Below are positions 36,625-45,774 of a stretch of DNA of 64,000 nucleotides, piece by piece. Made by a program: the position numbers and the translations under genes. The DNA lies in contig NZ_JAFLDR010000013.1 in NCBI RefSeq assembly GCF_017302275.1, forward strand, positions 1-64,000. Direction: 5' to 3'. Source of the DNA: Sulfuritalea sp. (GTDB lineage Bacteria > Pseudomonadota > Gammaproteobacteria > Burkholderiales > Rhodocyclaceae). Below the pieces are notes generated by a model, which saw only the letters and a program-made list of their open reading frames with translations, did no database searches and had not been told where the DNA came from. Positions within the stretch are counted from its first letter, which is position 1, and each line of letters starts with the position of its first letter.

Positions 36625-36759
36625 ACGCGACAGGTCCAACGTCCCGAACAGCAGAACAATTCGCACAGAGCATCAACGAGCCCTCCGACCAAAGAACCCG
36701 ACGGCGGTGAAGCAGGCGCCGCAACGCTCTTGGATAGGTGCCGGGACGGCGCCTGCCCC

Positions 36760-36772
36760 GATATAATTCAGC
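36760..36772 (+). promoter_or_regulatory. candidate -10 element upstream of wzm
   Basis: GATATAATTC contains TATAAT at 36762-36767, and the same CCCGATATAATTC block lies upstream of the glycosyltransferase at 35587. No convincing -35 sits at the right distance in either case, so an activator or an extended -10 would be needed. Confidence 0.3.
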
Positions 36773-36810
36773 CCCGATAGTTTCATCAAGTCCGCAGGCA
36801 TGAATGCCCG

Positions 36811-37641
36811 ATGAATCCGCACGCTGCTCAACCCACATCCCTTGCAGCCCTGGGCAAGAGCCTCTGGCGCAACCGCCAGCTCATCTATCAGATGACCCGG
36901 CGCGACGTGCTCGGCCGCTACCAGGGATCGTTCATGGGTCTGGCCTGGTCCTTCTTCACGCCCCTGCTGATGTTGGCGGTTTACACCTTCATTTTTTCGG
37001 TCGTCTTCAAGGCGCGCTGGGGCGATGGCGGAGAGGAAAGCAACACCGGCTTTGCCGTGGTGATGTTCGTCGGCATGATTGTGCACAGCCTCTTCGCCGA
37101 AGCCCTCAACCGCGCTCCCGGCATGATCCTCTCCAACGTCAATTACGTGAAGAAGGTGGTTTTCCCGCTGGAAATCCTGCCCGTGATCGCCATGTGCGCG
37201 TCCTTGTTCCACACAGTCATCAGCCTCGGCGTATTGCTTGCCGCCTACGCGATGTTCAAAGGTTTCATTCACTGGACGGCGGTTTTCATCCCCTTCGTGC
37301 TGTTCCCGCTGGTCCTGCTCAGCCTTGGTCTCGCCTGGATGCTGGCTTCCCTCGGCGTGTTCCTGCGCGATGTCGGGCAAACCATCGGGCTCCTCACCAC
37401 CGTCATGATGTTTCTGGCGCCGGTGTTCTACCCACTGACGGCCGTGCCCGAAGCATTGCGCCCGCTGATCATGCTCAATCCGCTCACCTTCATCATCGAG
37501 CAGGCGCGCAATGCGCTTGTCTGGGGGTTCTGGCCCGACTGGGCCGGACTGGGCATCTACACCCTGATCGCCGTGGGCATCGCCTGGGCCGGCTATGCCT
37601 GGTTCCAGAAGACCAGAAAGGGATTTGCCGATGTCCTGTGA
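36811..37641 (+). CDS. wzm: ABC transporter permease for polysaccharide export
   Basis: 276 residues, ABC-2 type. An N-terminal cytoplasmic piece RDVLGRYQGSFMGLAWSFFT precedes six membrane helices; VKKVVFPLEILPV, LAPVFYPLTAVPEALRPL and NPLTFIIEQARNALVWG are typical Wzm/KpsM-like segments. Two copies with two Wzt subunits form the channel that moves undecaprenyl-linked glycan across the inner membrane. It overlaps wzt by 11 bp, so the two are co-translated. Confidence 0.92.
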   Translation: MNPHAAQPTSLAALGKSLWRNRQLIYQMTRRDVLGRYQGSFMGLAWSFFTPLLMLAVYTFIFSVVFKARWGDGGEESNTGFAVVMFVGMIVHSLFAEALNRAPGMILSNVNYVKKVVFPLEILPVIAMCASLFHTVISLGVLLAAYAMFKGFIHWTAVFIPFVLFPLVLLSLGLAWMLASLGVFLRDVGQTIGLLTTVMMFLAPVFYPLTAVPEALRPLIMLNPLTFIIEQARNALVWGFWPDWAGLGIYTLIAVGIAWAGYAWFQKTRKGFADVL

Positions 37642-39049
37642 CGATATCGCGATCCGCGTCAGCAAACTCGGTAAACGCTACGAGATGTACAGCACACCGC
37701 GCGCTCGCCTCAAACAGTTCATCATTCCGAAACTGTGTCAGGCCTTACCACCATTGAGGAAGCTGTTCCCAGGTCCAAACGATCTGTCACCTACCTATTT
37801 CAAGGAATTCTGGGCTCTCAAAGATGTCTCCTTCGAGATCAACAAAGGCGAAACAGTTGGCATCATCGGCCGCAACGGTAGTGGTAAGTCCACGCTGCTG
37901 CAAATGATCTGCGGTACGATAAGTCCGACCAATGGGACCATTCAAACCACGGGGCGTATTGCAGCCCTATTGGAACTCGGTTCTGGATTCAATCCGGAAT
38001 TCTCTGGCCGCGATAACGTGTTCTTGAACGGCCAGATTCTTGGGCTTTCGCAATCGGAAATCGAGTCTCGCTATGAGGCTATCGTCGAATTTGCTGACAT
38101 CGGAGAATTCATAGACCAGCCAGTCAAGACCTACTCAAGCGGAATGGTTGTTCGATTGGCATTTTCGGTGGCTGTCAATGTTGATCCTGAGGTTCTGGTT
38201 GTTGACGAAGCGCTTGCCGTTGGAGATATGCCTTTCCAAATAAAGTGCTTTTCCAGGCTGAGAAAGTTGCGGGAAAGCGGCGGGACGATTCTTTTCGTTT
38301 CGCACAGTATGAGTACCGTGCGATCCTTTTGCGAAAGAGCGATCTATCTTGACCGTGGTGTCGTGGTTCTTGCGGGCGCTGCCAATGACATTTGCCGACA
38401 GTACGAGCAGGACTGCATGAGTGAGAGATTCTTGCCGGCTCGAATTCAAGAAGCAGACCCTCTTGTACCTGCGCAACCGCCAGAATTGAATCTGGACGTG
38501 GTCTCGGATGCAACCTGGAAAGCGCTTCAGTTGCACTGTCCAGCATTGTTGGAAAAGCAGCATGAAGGTAGCCAAGCAGTAACGATCCGATCTTTCATTC
38601 TTGTAGATGACGAAGGCTGCGTTGTTGAGTCCGTAGAAGCAACCAAGGCGGTGTCCGCCTATTTGTTGATTCAGCTGAATCAGAATCTTCAGCGGGATTT
38701 TCACACGAGCATCCAGATCTATGACCGCCAGGGAATGCCATTGATGGTAGTTAGGGATTCGACATTCTCTGGCTCGATTGAAGGAACGGTAGGCCAACTG
38801 TTTGTGGCATCAATGCGATTCATCTTGCCTCTTCAGGCCGGGCAATACTATTGCCAAGTCGGAGTTTTGCTTTTTCCGGTCGGGCAGAAGTACGCTGGCG
38901 ATCACTTCAATTTCGAGAATGGAGAGATTGCCGATCTAATTCACCAAGCCTACTACTTGCAGGTGCTTCCCTATGTTCGCCACCCGGTTTCTGTCCCCGT
39001 ACTGAATGAGACAAGATTGACACTCGCCACGGTCAAGGAAGACCGATGA
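37631..39049 (+). CDS. wzt: ABC transporter ATPase with extended C-terminal (carbohydrate-binding) domain
   Basis: 472 residues. Nucleotide-binding domain: Walker A GRNGSGKST (80-88), signature YSSGMVVRLAF (about 170) and Walker B VLVVDEALAVGD. From about residue 290 there is a beta-rich C-terminal domain (VTIRSFILVDDEGCVVESVE ... QAGQYYCQVGVLLFPVG), like that which in other O-antigen exporters recognises the capped end of the glycan. This implies export of chains carrying a terminal modification. The domestic base composition changes inside this gene: from about 37,700 the DNA is markedly more AT-rich than wzm. Confidence 0.92.
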   Translation: MSCDDIAIRVSKLGKRYEMYSTPRARLKQFIIPKLCQALPPLRKLFPGPNDLSPTYFKEFWALKDVSFEINKGETVGIIGRNGSGKSTLLQMICGTISPTNGTIQTTGRIAALLELGSGFNPEFSGRDNVFLNGQILGLSQSEIESRYEAIVEFADIGEFIDQPVKTYSSGMVVRLAFSVAVNVDPEVLVVDEALAVGDMPFQIKCFSRLRKLRESGGTILFVSHSMSTVRSFCERAIYLDRGVVVLAGAANDICRQYEQDCMSERFLPARIQEADPLVPAQPPELNLDVVSDATWKALQLHCPALLEKQHEGSQAVTIRSFILVDDEGCVVESVEATKAVSAYLLIQLNQNLQRDFHTSIQIYDRQGMPLMVVRDSTFSGSIEGTVGQLFVASMRFILPLQAGQYYCQVGVLLFPVGQKYAGDHFNFENGEIADLIHQAYYLQVLPYVRHPVSVPVLNETRLTLATVKEDR

Positions 39050-39762
39050 CTTGGGTGTTTTGCGCAGGAATGATCAGATCGGGGTCAACTTTGCAGTTTC
39101 AGCTTGCGTCGAACATCATTGAGCGCGCGGGGCTTGGTCATCGAATGAAGTATGTGCCTGAGTCTGAATTTGAACCTCTGGTCGGTTCAAATACGAACGA
39201 TACTGAGATGCGAGTTTTCAAGGCTCACATATGCACTCCGGTGATGGCCGACCTTTGTCACTCAGAGAAGGCAATGGTTGTGTATTGCTATCGAGATATT
39301 CGCGATGTAGCGGTTTCCGCCCTTAGAAAATTTGATATGACGTTTGACGCGCTGATTGACGCACAGTGGTTAGATCAGGCAATTTATGATTTTCGCGCAT
39401 GGACAGGTACCCCAAACGTTCTCATTAGCTGCTACGAAGACACGATCGGCGATCTCAGAAACGAAGTCTTTAGGATCTCTTCTTTTCTCGGTGCGAATTT
39501 GGGCAACGAAGAGATTAATCTGCTCGCGAAGCAATTCACTATTCCGGCTCAGAAGCAGCGTATTGAAGCCGTTAGGCGACGTGAATCCGGAACGATTGCT
39601 ACCAAAGATAGTGTTTATGATGAATATGAGTTGCTCCACCACAATCACATTCATAAGGGAGAGGTGGGCGGGTGGCGAGTCGAACTATCATCAGACCAGC
39701 AACGCTTTTTGACTGAGCGGTACAAGCCGTGGCTTCTCTCTCTGCACTATTCCTGTGACTAG
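39046..39762 (+). CDS. sulfotransferase domain protein
   Basis: 238 residues. The PAPS 5'-phosphosulfate loop is AGMIRSGSTLQFQ (about 7-19), and the 3'-phosphate loop is YCYRDIRDVAVSALRKF. It probably transfers sulfate from PAPS to a sugar hydroxyl of the locus product; no PAPS synthesis gene lies in the window. The start overlaps the wzt stop by four bases (ATGA), and its end overlaps the next gene by 8 bp, so Wzm, Wzt, sulfotransferase and the coiled-coil methyltransferase form one coupled operon. Confidence 0.8.
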   Translation: MTWVFCAGMIRSGSTLQFQLASNIIERAGLGHRMKYVPESEFEPLVGSNTNDTEMRVFKAHICTPVMADLCHSEKAMVVYCYRDIRDVAVSALRKFDMTFDALIDAQWLDQAIYDFRAWTGTPNVLISCYEDTIGDLRNEVFRISSFLGANLGNEEINLLAKQFTIPAQKQRIEAVRRRESGTIATKDSVYDEYELLHHNHIHKGEVGGWRVELSSDQQRFLTERYKPWLLSLHYSCD

Positions 39763-42049
39763 AAAAATACCAACTTCATCCGGCACGCCTCCGGCGGATT
39801 CGGGTAGCCTCGCTTACATCCCGCATGTAGGTTGGTTGCACCACGATCTCGGCGAGGAAGTGGTCAACTTGCTTCGCCAAGGGTATTTTGAAGCGGCGGA
39901 GCAAGCTTTCTTCTGGCTTTACCTCCGCCCCGGCGATACCTTTATTGATTGCGGCGCGCACATAGGCCTTTACTCGATACTCGCAGCCAAGGTAACGAAC
40001 GGTGAAACGCGGGTGGTCGCAATAGAACCCAATGCTCGTACGGCAAAGCATCTGATCCGCAACCTGAAGCAAAACAACGTCAGTGATTCCACCACGATTC
40101 GGGCCGCGGTTTGGAAGACTTTAGGAAAGATTCGCTTCCTCACAGGGGAGAAAGGCAAAGCTGCTTATGATCACGTCGTTTTTGACGAAAGCGAAGCGGA
40201 AGGCAAGTATGTTTCCACTCTCACGCTAGACAAACTCGTTTCGGATGCAGACGGCAATACTGTTGCGCTTGTAAAGATCGATGTTGAGGGGTCCGAGATC
40301 GAAGCGCTTATCGGCGGCGAAGACGCAATTGCGGCTGGGCTTCTTCCTGTACTGATGGTTGAATTTACTGAGAGCAACCTTCAGCGTCGTGGATTGAGTA
40401 CAGAACATCTTTACAGGCAGTTGGTGGGGTTGGGTTACACCTTGTGTGAATTCCGACCAGAAAAACTTCAGGTTGTCCCATTTAATCCCGACGGCCCGAT
40501 CTGGTACAAGAACCTCTTTGCATGCGCAGACGTGGATTATGTAAATAGTCGCCTTGCGGCATCCGGCAAACTGAATCAACAAATCGCAACCGATGTTCTT
40601 CAAAGGGCAGCGGCATGCACGCGATTCAAGGAACTGGAGAACCTGGAATATTTCAAACAGCTAGCTGAGCAGGTTCCTGACTTACGTCATCGAGTAGAGC
40701 GTCTGGCCGAATCGAATGGGGACTTACAGCGCTGGGCTGAGGGGGCGGACGCGGCTGTAGTGAAGGAGCGCGCTTTGTCACAGGAACTCCGCGCGTGGGC
40801 CGAACGGATCGAAGGCTTACTGACGAATGAAAGGAAGGACGCAGAAGAGCTACGCAAGTGGGCGCAACAAACAGCCGCCGAATTGGACAGCGAACACCGT
40901 ATCTCGAAACAGCAAGCCGATAAGGTGCGTCAGATCCAGAGCGCCTTGACGGCTCAAGAAGAGGCATCCCGACAGTTGCGCGTACAGGCGGACCGCACTG
41001 ATGCCCAACTAGTGGCGGAGCGCGAGAACTCGAAGAACCTGCAGGGTCAGTTAAGGCAGGTCCAAAGCGCCCTGACGGCTCACGAAGAGGCATCACGACA
41101 GTTGCGCGTACAGGCGGACCGCACTGATGCCCAGCTAGTGGCGGAGCGCGAGAACTCGAAGAACCTGCAGGGCCAGTTAAGCCAGGTCCAAAGCGCCCTG
41201 ACGGCTCAAGAAGAGGCTTCACGACAGTTGCGCGTGCAGGCGGAGCGCTCGGATGCCCGACTAGTGGCGGAGCGCGAGAACTCGAAGAACCTGCAGGGTC
41301 AGTTAAGCCAGGGCCAAAGCGCCCTGACGGCTCAAGAAGAGGCTTCACGACAGTTGCGCGCACAGGCGGAGCGCTCGGATGCCCGACTGGTGGCTGAGAT
41401 TAGACATTCTGCCAAGTTGCAAGATTGGGCAAAGCGGTCGGACGAAATGCTATTCGCGGAAAGGGAAACGTCCCGGCAATTGCGCGAGTGGGCGGAAAGC
41501 GCTGATAGCTTGTTGGCGAAAGAGCGTCTTGACAATGCTCAATTGAAAAGTATCGTGAATAGTCGCAGGGCGTTACTGAAACGGCTGATTCTGTGGAAGC
41601 CGTTTCTCCCCGGATGGTGTCGATCAAAGGTCGAATTGAGTAGAAAGTTAAGATATTGGCCCGTAATGCAATTGGCCAGTTTCAAATCACTGTCGATGGG
41701 CATTCTACAAAGATTGCATGACGGCAAATTGCGTTCTCCAGCGCTATCTCGCAAACCTATTGTCCAATCTTCGGAAGTTCAATCTCAGACACAGTATCTG
41801 AACAAATCTGCAGACACCCAGAAGAATGAATCGAATCGCGACTTGCCACAATGTATATCCGAACTCGAGCATGCTTTTAGAACAGACCCCTCTAATATGT
41901 CAATTGTATTGAAGTTGGGTATGGTTTATGAAAGCATTGGGAGCCGCCAGCGCGCGCTGCAACTCCTGCAACGCGTAGCGAGATCCGGCTATAAAGAAAG
42001 AACGTTAGCCGAACAATGTGTTGCAGCCATGAGAGATCCAAAGGAATGA
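39755..42049 (+). CDS. FkbM methyltransferase fused to a 21-residue-repeat coiled coil and TPR tail
   Basis: 764 residues from the GTG at 39755. The FkbM-type SAM methyltransferase occupies about 40-260 (FIDCGAHIGLYSILAA, VVAIEPNARTAKHL, ALVKIDVEGSEIEAL). Residues 324-596 are thirteen consecutive 21-residue units without a single indel, strongly heptad-patterned (L..WA...D..L..ER). A basic segment (about 605-640) and a short TPR-like C-terminus (VLKLGMVYESIGSRQRALQLL) follow. Known O-antigen terminator WbdD joins a methyltransferase to a coiled-coil ruler and sits with wzm-wzt; the arrangement here is the same but the enzyme family differs. I infer a chain-capping, length-setting role. Confidence 0.82.
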   Translation: MTRKIPTSSGTPPADSGSLAYIPHVGWLHHDLGEEVVNLLRQGYFEAAEQAFFWLYLRPGDTFIDCGAHIGLYSILAAKVTNGETRVVAIEPNARTAKHLIRNLKQNNVSDSTTIRAAVWKTLGKIRFLTGEKGKAAYDHVVFDESEAEGKYVSTLTLDKLVSDADGNTVALVKIDVEGSEIEALIGGEDAIAAGLLPVLMVEFTESNLQRRGLSTEHLYRQLVGLGYTLCEFRPEKLQVVPFNPDGPIWYKNLFACADVDYVNSRLAASGKLNQQIATDVLQRAAACTRFKELENLEYFKQLAEQVPDLRHRVERLAESNGDLQRWAEGADAAVVKERALSQELRAWAERIEGLLTNERKDAEELRKWAQQTAAELDSEHRISKQQADKVRQIQSALTAQEEASRQLRVQADRTDAQLVAERENSKNLQGQLRQVQSALTAHEEASRQLRVQADRTDAQLVAERENSKNLQGQLSQVQSALTAQEEASRQLRVQAERSDARLVAERENSKNLQGQLSQGQSALTAQEEASRQLRAQAERSDARLVAEIRHSAKLQDWAKRSDEMLFAERETSRQLREWAESADSLLAKERLDNAQLKSIVNSRRALLKRLILWKPFLPGWCRSKVELSRKLRYWPVMQLASFKSLSMGILQRLHDGKLRSPALSRKPIVQSSEVQSQTQYLNKSADTQKNESNRDLPQCISELEHAFRTDPSNMSIVLKLGMVYESIGSRQRALQLLQRVARSGYKERTLAEQCVAAMRDPKE
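40724..41542 (+). repeat. thirteen 63-bp coding repeats, core of 126-bp near-identical tandem units
   Basis: The protein periodicity is 21 residues throughout. In the centre, units of 126 bp (two 63-bp halves) starting at 40931, 41057, 41183 and 41309 are almost identical at DNA level; the fourth diverges after about 41398. The outer units are related only as protein, suggesting an old 63-bp array with a recent expansion in the middle. Confidence 0.88.
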
Positions 42050-45000
42050 TTTTTCCCGAATCGTTAGAAATGAGGGAGTTTCATGTTGTGACGACGTTCG
42101 CCTTGCATGAAGGTGTCGATCACATACCGGTTCTTAAGGCGCTTAAGCGGCATCTTGAGAATCCGGCAATTGCACGGATACATCTATTTACGGAAACAAC
42201 GATTGCTTCGTTGGTAGAAACCATTCCCGAACTTAAGAACCCGAAAGTACATGCCTACTTTTTTGATCAAAGGCCATCTTTTCAGGACCTTCTGGCTCAC
42301 TGCAACTGGCTTTCAACTGCCGCCGACGTTTCTGTTGCTGTAGTCAATGCAGATGTCAGTTTTACGAGCGAACACGATGTTCTTGGCTGCAATCGCGTTC
42401 TAGATGCCGCTAGATCAATGGGTCATCTAGCGATACTCGCTCTAACTCGACAAGACAATGTCGGCGGAGTGTTGGGCCCGCAGCTCCGCGAGCAATCCGG
42501 TTTGCCAAATTACCTTTCAGCGGACGCGTGGGTGTTCCGTCCACCAATTCGATTGCCCGATGTCGGTTTCTTTTCGATGGGGCAAATGGATTGCGATTCC
42601 ATGCTCGCCTACGAGTTGATTTCATCTGGCCACGTAATTTTGAATCCGTGCCTGGACATCGCCCTCGAGCATCACGAAGATAATTTTAAGGAGCACGGCC
42701 ATTACGTCGAAAGGAGATTGACAAAAGCCGACCAAGACAGGTTCCAGTGGCACTTTATCAGCCGCTGCATATTGCCCTACCATAGTTTTGGTGTGCCATG
42801 GAATCGTACTCAATGGATTGAGTCCGGATATATGCCATTACCCCGCGATACCCAGCGGGCGGCACTTTACCTTGCGATTGCAGGACCTCTTGATCAATGC
42901 CAGAACGAAGAGGTGTTTCATGTGGTTGAGACAATTGCCAAGATCAATGACCGTGATCTCGTTGTCTTGGTGGAAGATCTTGAGGTAATTTCTTCTGGAT
43001 TTGTTGGGCACGTCGGTGCGATATCTCGAACAGTCTATTTCTCACCCGTCGAGAACACTGACTCGGTCATAAAAAGGCTTGTATTTGGAGAGCAGACTTA
43101 CCATCATGCGGTGGCATTGATTCGGCGGCTTGATCTGTTGACTCCCCAACTTATTACTGAATTTCATGGGTTGGTATTGGACCTCCGCGGCGTAGACAAA
43201 GATTCCGGTGTCTGCGCGCCAAGGGGGCAACCAGACCTCCGCACCTATTCTGAAGCCCGTTTAGGTAGGCCTTTCATAGGCAACTCTGTCAGCTTCCCGG
43301 ACCAGGCGGGCGGCGACCAACTCTGTACGCTAATTACGTCGATTTTCAAGACCGACAATTTCATTGAAGGTTTTCGGCTGAACATCACTGGCCTGGACGG
43401 TTACCAGCATTGCGTTCATGCATTTCTAATATCAACATTAAGTGAGCTTGAGCAACGCACCATTTGGGAATGGAGCAAAGGCTATAGCAATCTGATTGTC
43501 GGATGGTTCAAAACGGACCCCGGCCTCTATGAATGCTGGAACACAGGCATTCGGATAGCCCCGACCGAATATGTCTCCAATGCGAATGTTGATGATCTTC
43601 GGCACCCACAGCAGCTATCTACATTGGTAAGCGTACTTAAATCGAGGACTGACGCAGATGTTGCTGCCTCGGCACTTGTGCCTTTTTATGTGTATGGGTC
43701 ACAACTCGCTGATATTGACTGCTCTGCGCCGTGGTACCAAGACGAAGCCGGAGATTTCGGCATGAAACAATTGGCTCGCCTTGAACGTGAAATCGATGGG
43801 CAATGGAAACTGGTACCACACAACCTGCCACACTGCATGCCGGTATGGCGAAAGTCGCTTCATGACCGTTTCGGCTACTTTGAAGAATCGCGATTCGGTA
43901 CGTTCGCAGATTGGGCTTTCTGGTTGAAGGTGACGCGAGATGGAGTAAAAGGGTACTTGGATTCCCGTCCCCTGTCCTTTTACTTTGTGAATCCCACATC
44001 TCATAACAGGCGGGGGAAAAGTATTGAAGCGATGCATGCGCGGGTCGAACACGAGTTTCTCGAAGCCTTCTTTTTCCGCGAGCAAACAAAGCACAGCTTT
44101 CGGAAAAAGCTGAAATTGACCGGACTGACTCAGAGTTTCGGTGAACATAGAAACTCATTCAACAAGCTCATCGAAAGCCTCCTTCCGCTACATCGTGGCG
44201 AGGGCGGCGTGACTTTCATCCCGTTTCTAGAGCGCCAATTTGTATGGGGGAACGACGACGGCGAAGCAAGTTCCACAAATCCTCGGCCGCTGCAAAGCGA
44301 TTGGATCGGAATCCTTCACGTGCCCTTCGATGCCCCCGAGTGGTTCGAGCGAAATGTCAGCCCGGAAGTTATTTTTTCGACGGAACTTTGGCGCGCTTCA
44401 TTACCGTCTTGTCGTGGAATTATTTGTCTCTGCGAAGATCTGTGTCGCGACCTTGCTAATTGGTATCCCGATATCCCAAGCTGCGTTGTTAAGTTCCCGA
44501 CTGAGTTGGAAGTCAAGGAATTCGACTTCTCCGCATACAAAGAAAGGCCGAGAATCGTTCAGTCCGGAGATTGGCTTCGCAACTTGCAGGCGATCTTCGA
44601 GATTTCGGCTCCTGGCCACGAGAAGGTTATGCTGATGAAGGAGCACACAGCGGAATTTCTTCGGCGTGAAATCGAGGTATCGGGCGACCGGAAAAACGAT
44701 TCTGTTCGAATTTTCAATATGGTCGATGCGACGGAGTACGACAGCTTGCTGAGTAGCTCTGTTGTGCTGTGCTGGCTCTACGCAACAGCAGCCAACAATA
44801 TTGTTACCGAGTGCATCGCTCGACGGACTCCCCTGCTCATCAATCCGCTTCCGGCCGTGGTTGAATACCTTGGTAGAGAGTATCCGCTCTACATGCAAAG
44901 TCTCACAGAGGCATCCCATCTGATTGGCGATCCGGGTCGAGTTAGAGCGGCACATGACTACCTGCAGCAGAATAGCCAAATTAGAGAATGCCTGAGCTAC

Positions 45001-45051
45001 GATAGTTTCTTCCGTAATATTGCCGCTTCCGATTTGTATCAAAATCTCTAG
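42046..45051 (+). CDS. large multidomain glycosyltransferase-like protein
   Basis: 1001 residues; the ATG at 42046 overlaps the upstream stop (ATGA). Three parts can be seen. The N-terminal region (about 1-270) has a nucleotide-sugar-like core, VAVVNADVSF and YLSADAWVFRPP. The middle (about 430-690) resembles a GT-A transferase, with YVSNANVDDLRHP, WRKSLHDRFGYFEESRFGTFADWAFWLKV. The C-terminal part (about 750-1000) resembles a GT-B fold ending in TECIARRTPLLINPLPAVVEYLG, the donor-binding pattern of GT4-like enzymes. It probably adds more than one sugar of the repeat. Assignments are by eye only, and no sugar specificity can be given. Confidence 0.65.
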   Translation: MIFPESLEMREFHVVTTFALHEGVDHIPVLKALKRHLENPAIARIHLFTETTIASLVETIPELKNPKVHAYFFDQRPSFQDLLAHCNWLSTAADVSVAVVNADVSFTSEHDVLGCNRVLDAARSMGHLAILALTRQDNVGGVLGPQLREQSGLPNYLSADAWVFRPPIRLPDVGFFSMGQMDCDSMLAYELISSGHVILNPCLDIALEHHEDNFKEHGHYVERRLTKADQDRFQWHFISRCILPYHSFGVPWNRTQWIESGYMPLPRDTQRAALYLAIAGPLDQCQNEEVFHVVETIAKINDRDLVVLVEDLEVISSGFVGHVGAISRTVYFSPVENTDSVIKRLVFGEQTYHHAVALIRRLDLLTPQLITEFHGLVLDLRGVDKDSGVCAPRGQPDLRTYSEARLGRPFIGNSVSFPDQAGGDQLCTLITSIFKTDNFIEGFRLNITGLDGYQHCVHAFLISTLSELEQRTIWEWSKGYSNLIVGWFKTDPGLYECWNTGIRIAPTEYVSNANVDDLRHPQQLSTLVSVLKSRTDADVAASALVPFYVYGSQLADIDCSAPWYQDEAGDFGMKQLARLEREIDGQWKLVPHNLPHCMPVWRKSLHDRFGYFEESRFGTFADWAFWLKVTRDGVKGYLDSRPLSFYFVNPTSHNRRGKSIEAMHARVEHEFLEAFFFREQTKHSFRKKLKLTGLTQSFGEHRNSFNKLIESLLPLHRGEGGVTFIPFLERQFVWGNDDGEASSTNPRPLQSDWIGILHVPFDAPEWFERNVSPEVIFSTELWRASLPSCRGIICLCEDLCRDLANWYPDIPSCVVKFPTELEVKEFDFSAYKERPRIVQSGDWLRNLQAIFEISAPGHEKVMLMKEHTAEFLRREIEVSGDRKNDSVRIFNMVDATEYDSLLSSSVVLCWLYATAANNIVTECIARRTPLLINPLPAVVEYLGREYPLYMQSLTEASHLIGDPGRVRAAHDYLQQNSQIRECLSYDSFFRNIAASDLYQNL

Positions 45052-45093
45052 ATTGAGCTTTCGCGGATCTCTTGAGGCTAATCCGGATCAACC

Positions 45094-45774
45094 ATGAAGG
45101 TCGTTTTCCCCCATGTTCCGAAGTGCGCCGGTTCATCGATCCAGAAGCAACTCGAAGCTCGCGGCGACGTTTATCTTGACTATTTCAATCATCCGACCTG
45201 GAACAATGAAGCCGACACAGCGGCTGGGCAAATCGAGCAGGAAAAGATCAGACGACGCCTCGTGGCAGTCCCCGCGTGGATCGTCTTCGGGCACTTCGCC
45301 GCGTGCGCCTACGACGACCTGCTCTACGATCGGAAGGTCATCCTGCTGAGGGACCCGCTCGAGCGCGCGGTTTCGCAGTTTCATTTCGTGCAGCAGTTGC
45401 TTCCCGACAACGAAGTTACAAGAAGGCGGCACAAGGAGGTCGCAGCGATCAAGGACGGGCGCATGGCGATAGAAGAGTTCGCGCAACTGCCGCACATTCG
45501 ATTTTTTTATAGCGACTACTACCTCAAGAACCTCGCCGTCGACGAGCGGCTGATGATCCTTTCCGTCGAGAACCTGGAGGTCTCGTTCGAAGCGATCTCA
45601 ACACATTGCGGCTTGAGGCTGGACCGGTCCATTTGGGTGAACGAGAGCCGGCACAATCGCGACTTCGGCCACCTGAGCTGTTATTTCTCGCGCGACACTG
45701 ATCTCTACAAGGAACTCCTACGGGTGGCCGGTGAGCGCTGGCTCCGGCAGCCCGACCCAACACACGCGAGCTAA
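45094..45774 (+). CDS. sulfotransferase family 2 protein
   Basis: 226 residues. PAPS-binding P-loop-like motif FPHVPKCAGSSIQKQL (5-20) and 3'-phosphate motif RDPLERAVSQF (86-96), as in the heparan/chondroitin sulfotransferase-like family. It is the second sulfotransferase of the locus and of a different subfamily from that at 39046, so it probably sulfates another position. The GC content is higher than that of its upstream neighbours. It stands 42 bp after the large glycosyltransferase. Confidence 0.8.
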   Translation: MKVVFPHVPKCAGSSIQKQLEARGDVYLDYFNHPTWNNEADTAAGQIEQEKIRRRLVAVPAWIVFGHFAACAYDDLLYDRKVILLRDPLERAVSQFHFVQQLLPDNEVTRRRHKEVAAIKDGRMAIEEFAQLPHIRFFYSDYYLKNLAVDERLMILSVENLEVSFEAISTHCGLRLDRSIWVNESRHNRDFGHLSCYFSRDTDLYKELLRVAGERWLRQPDPTHAS

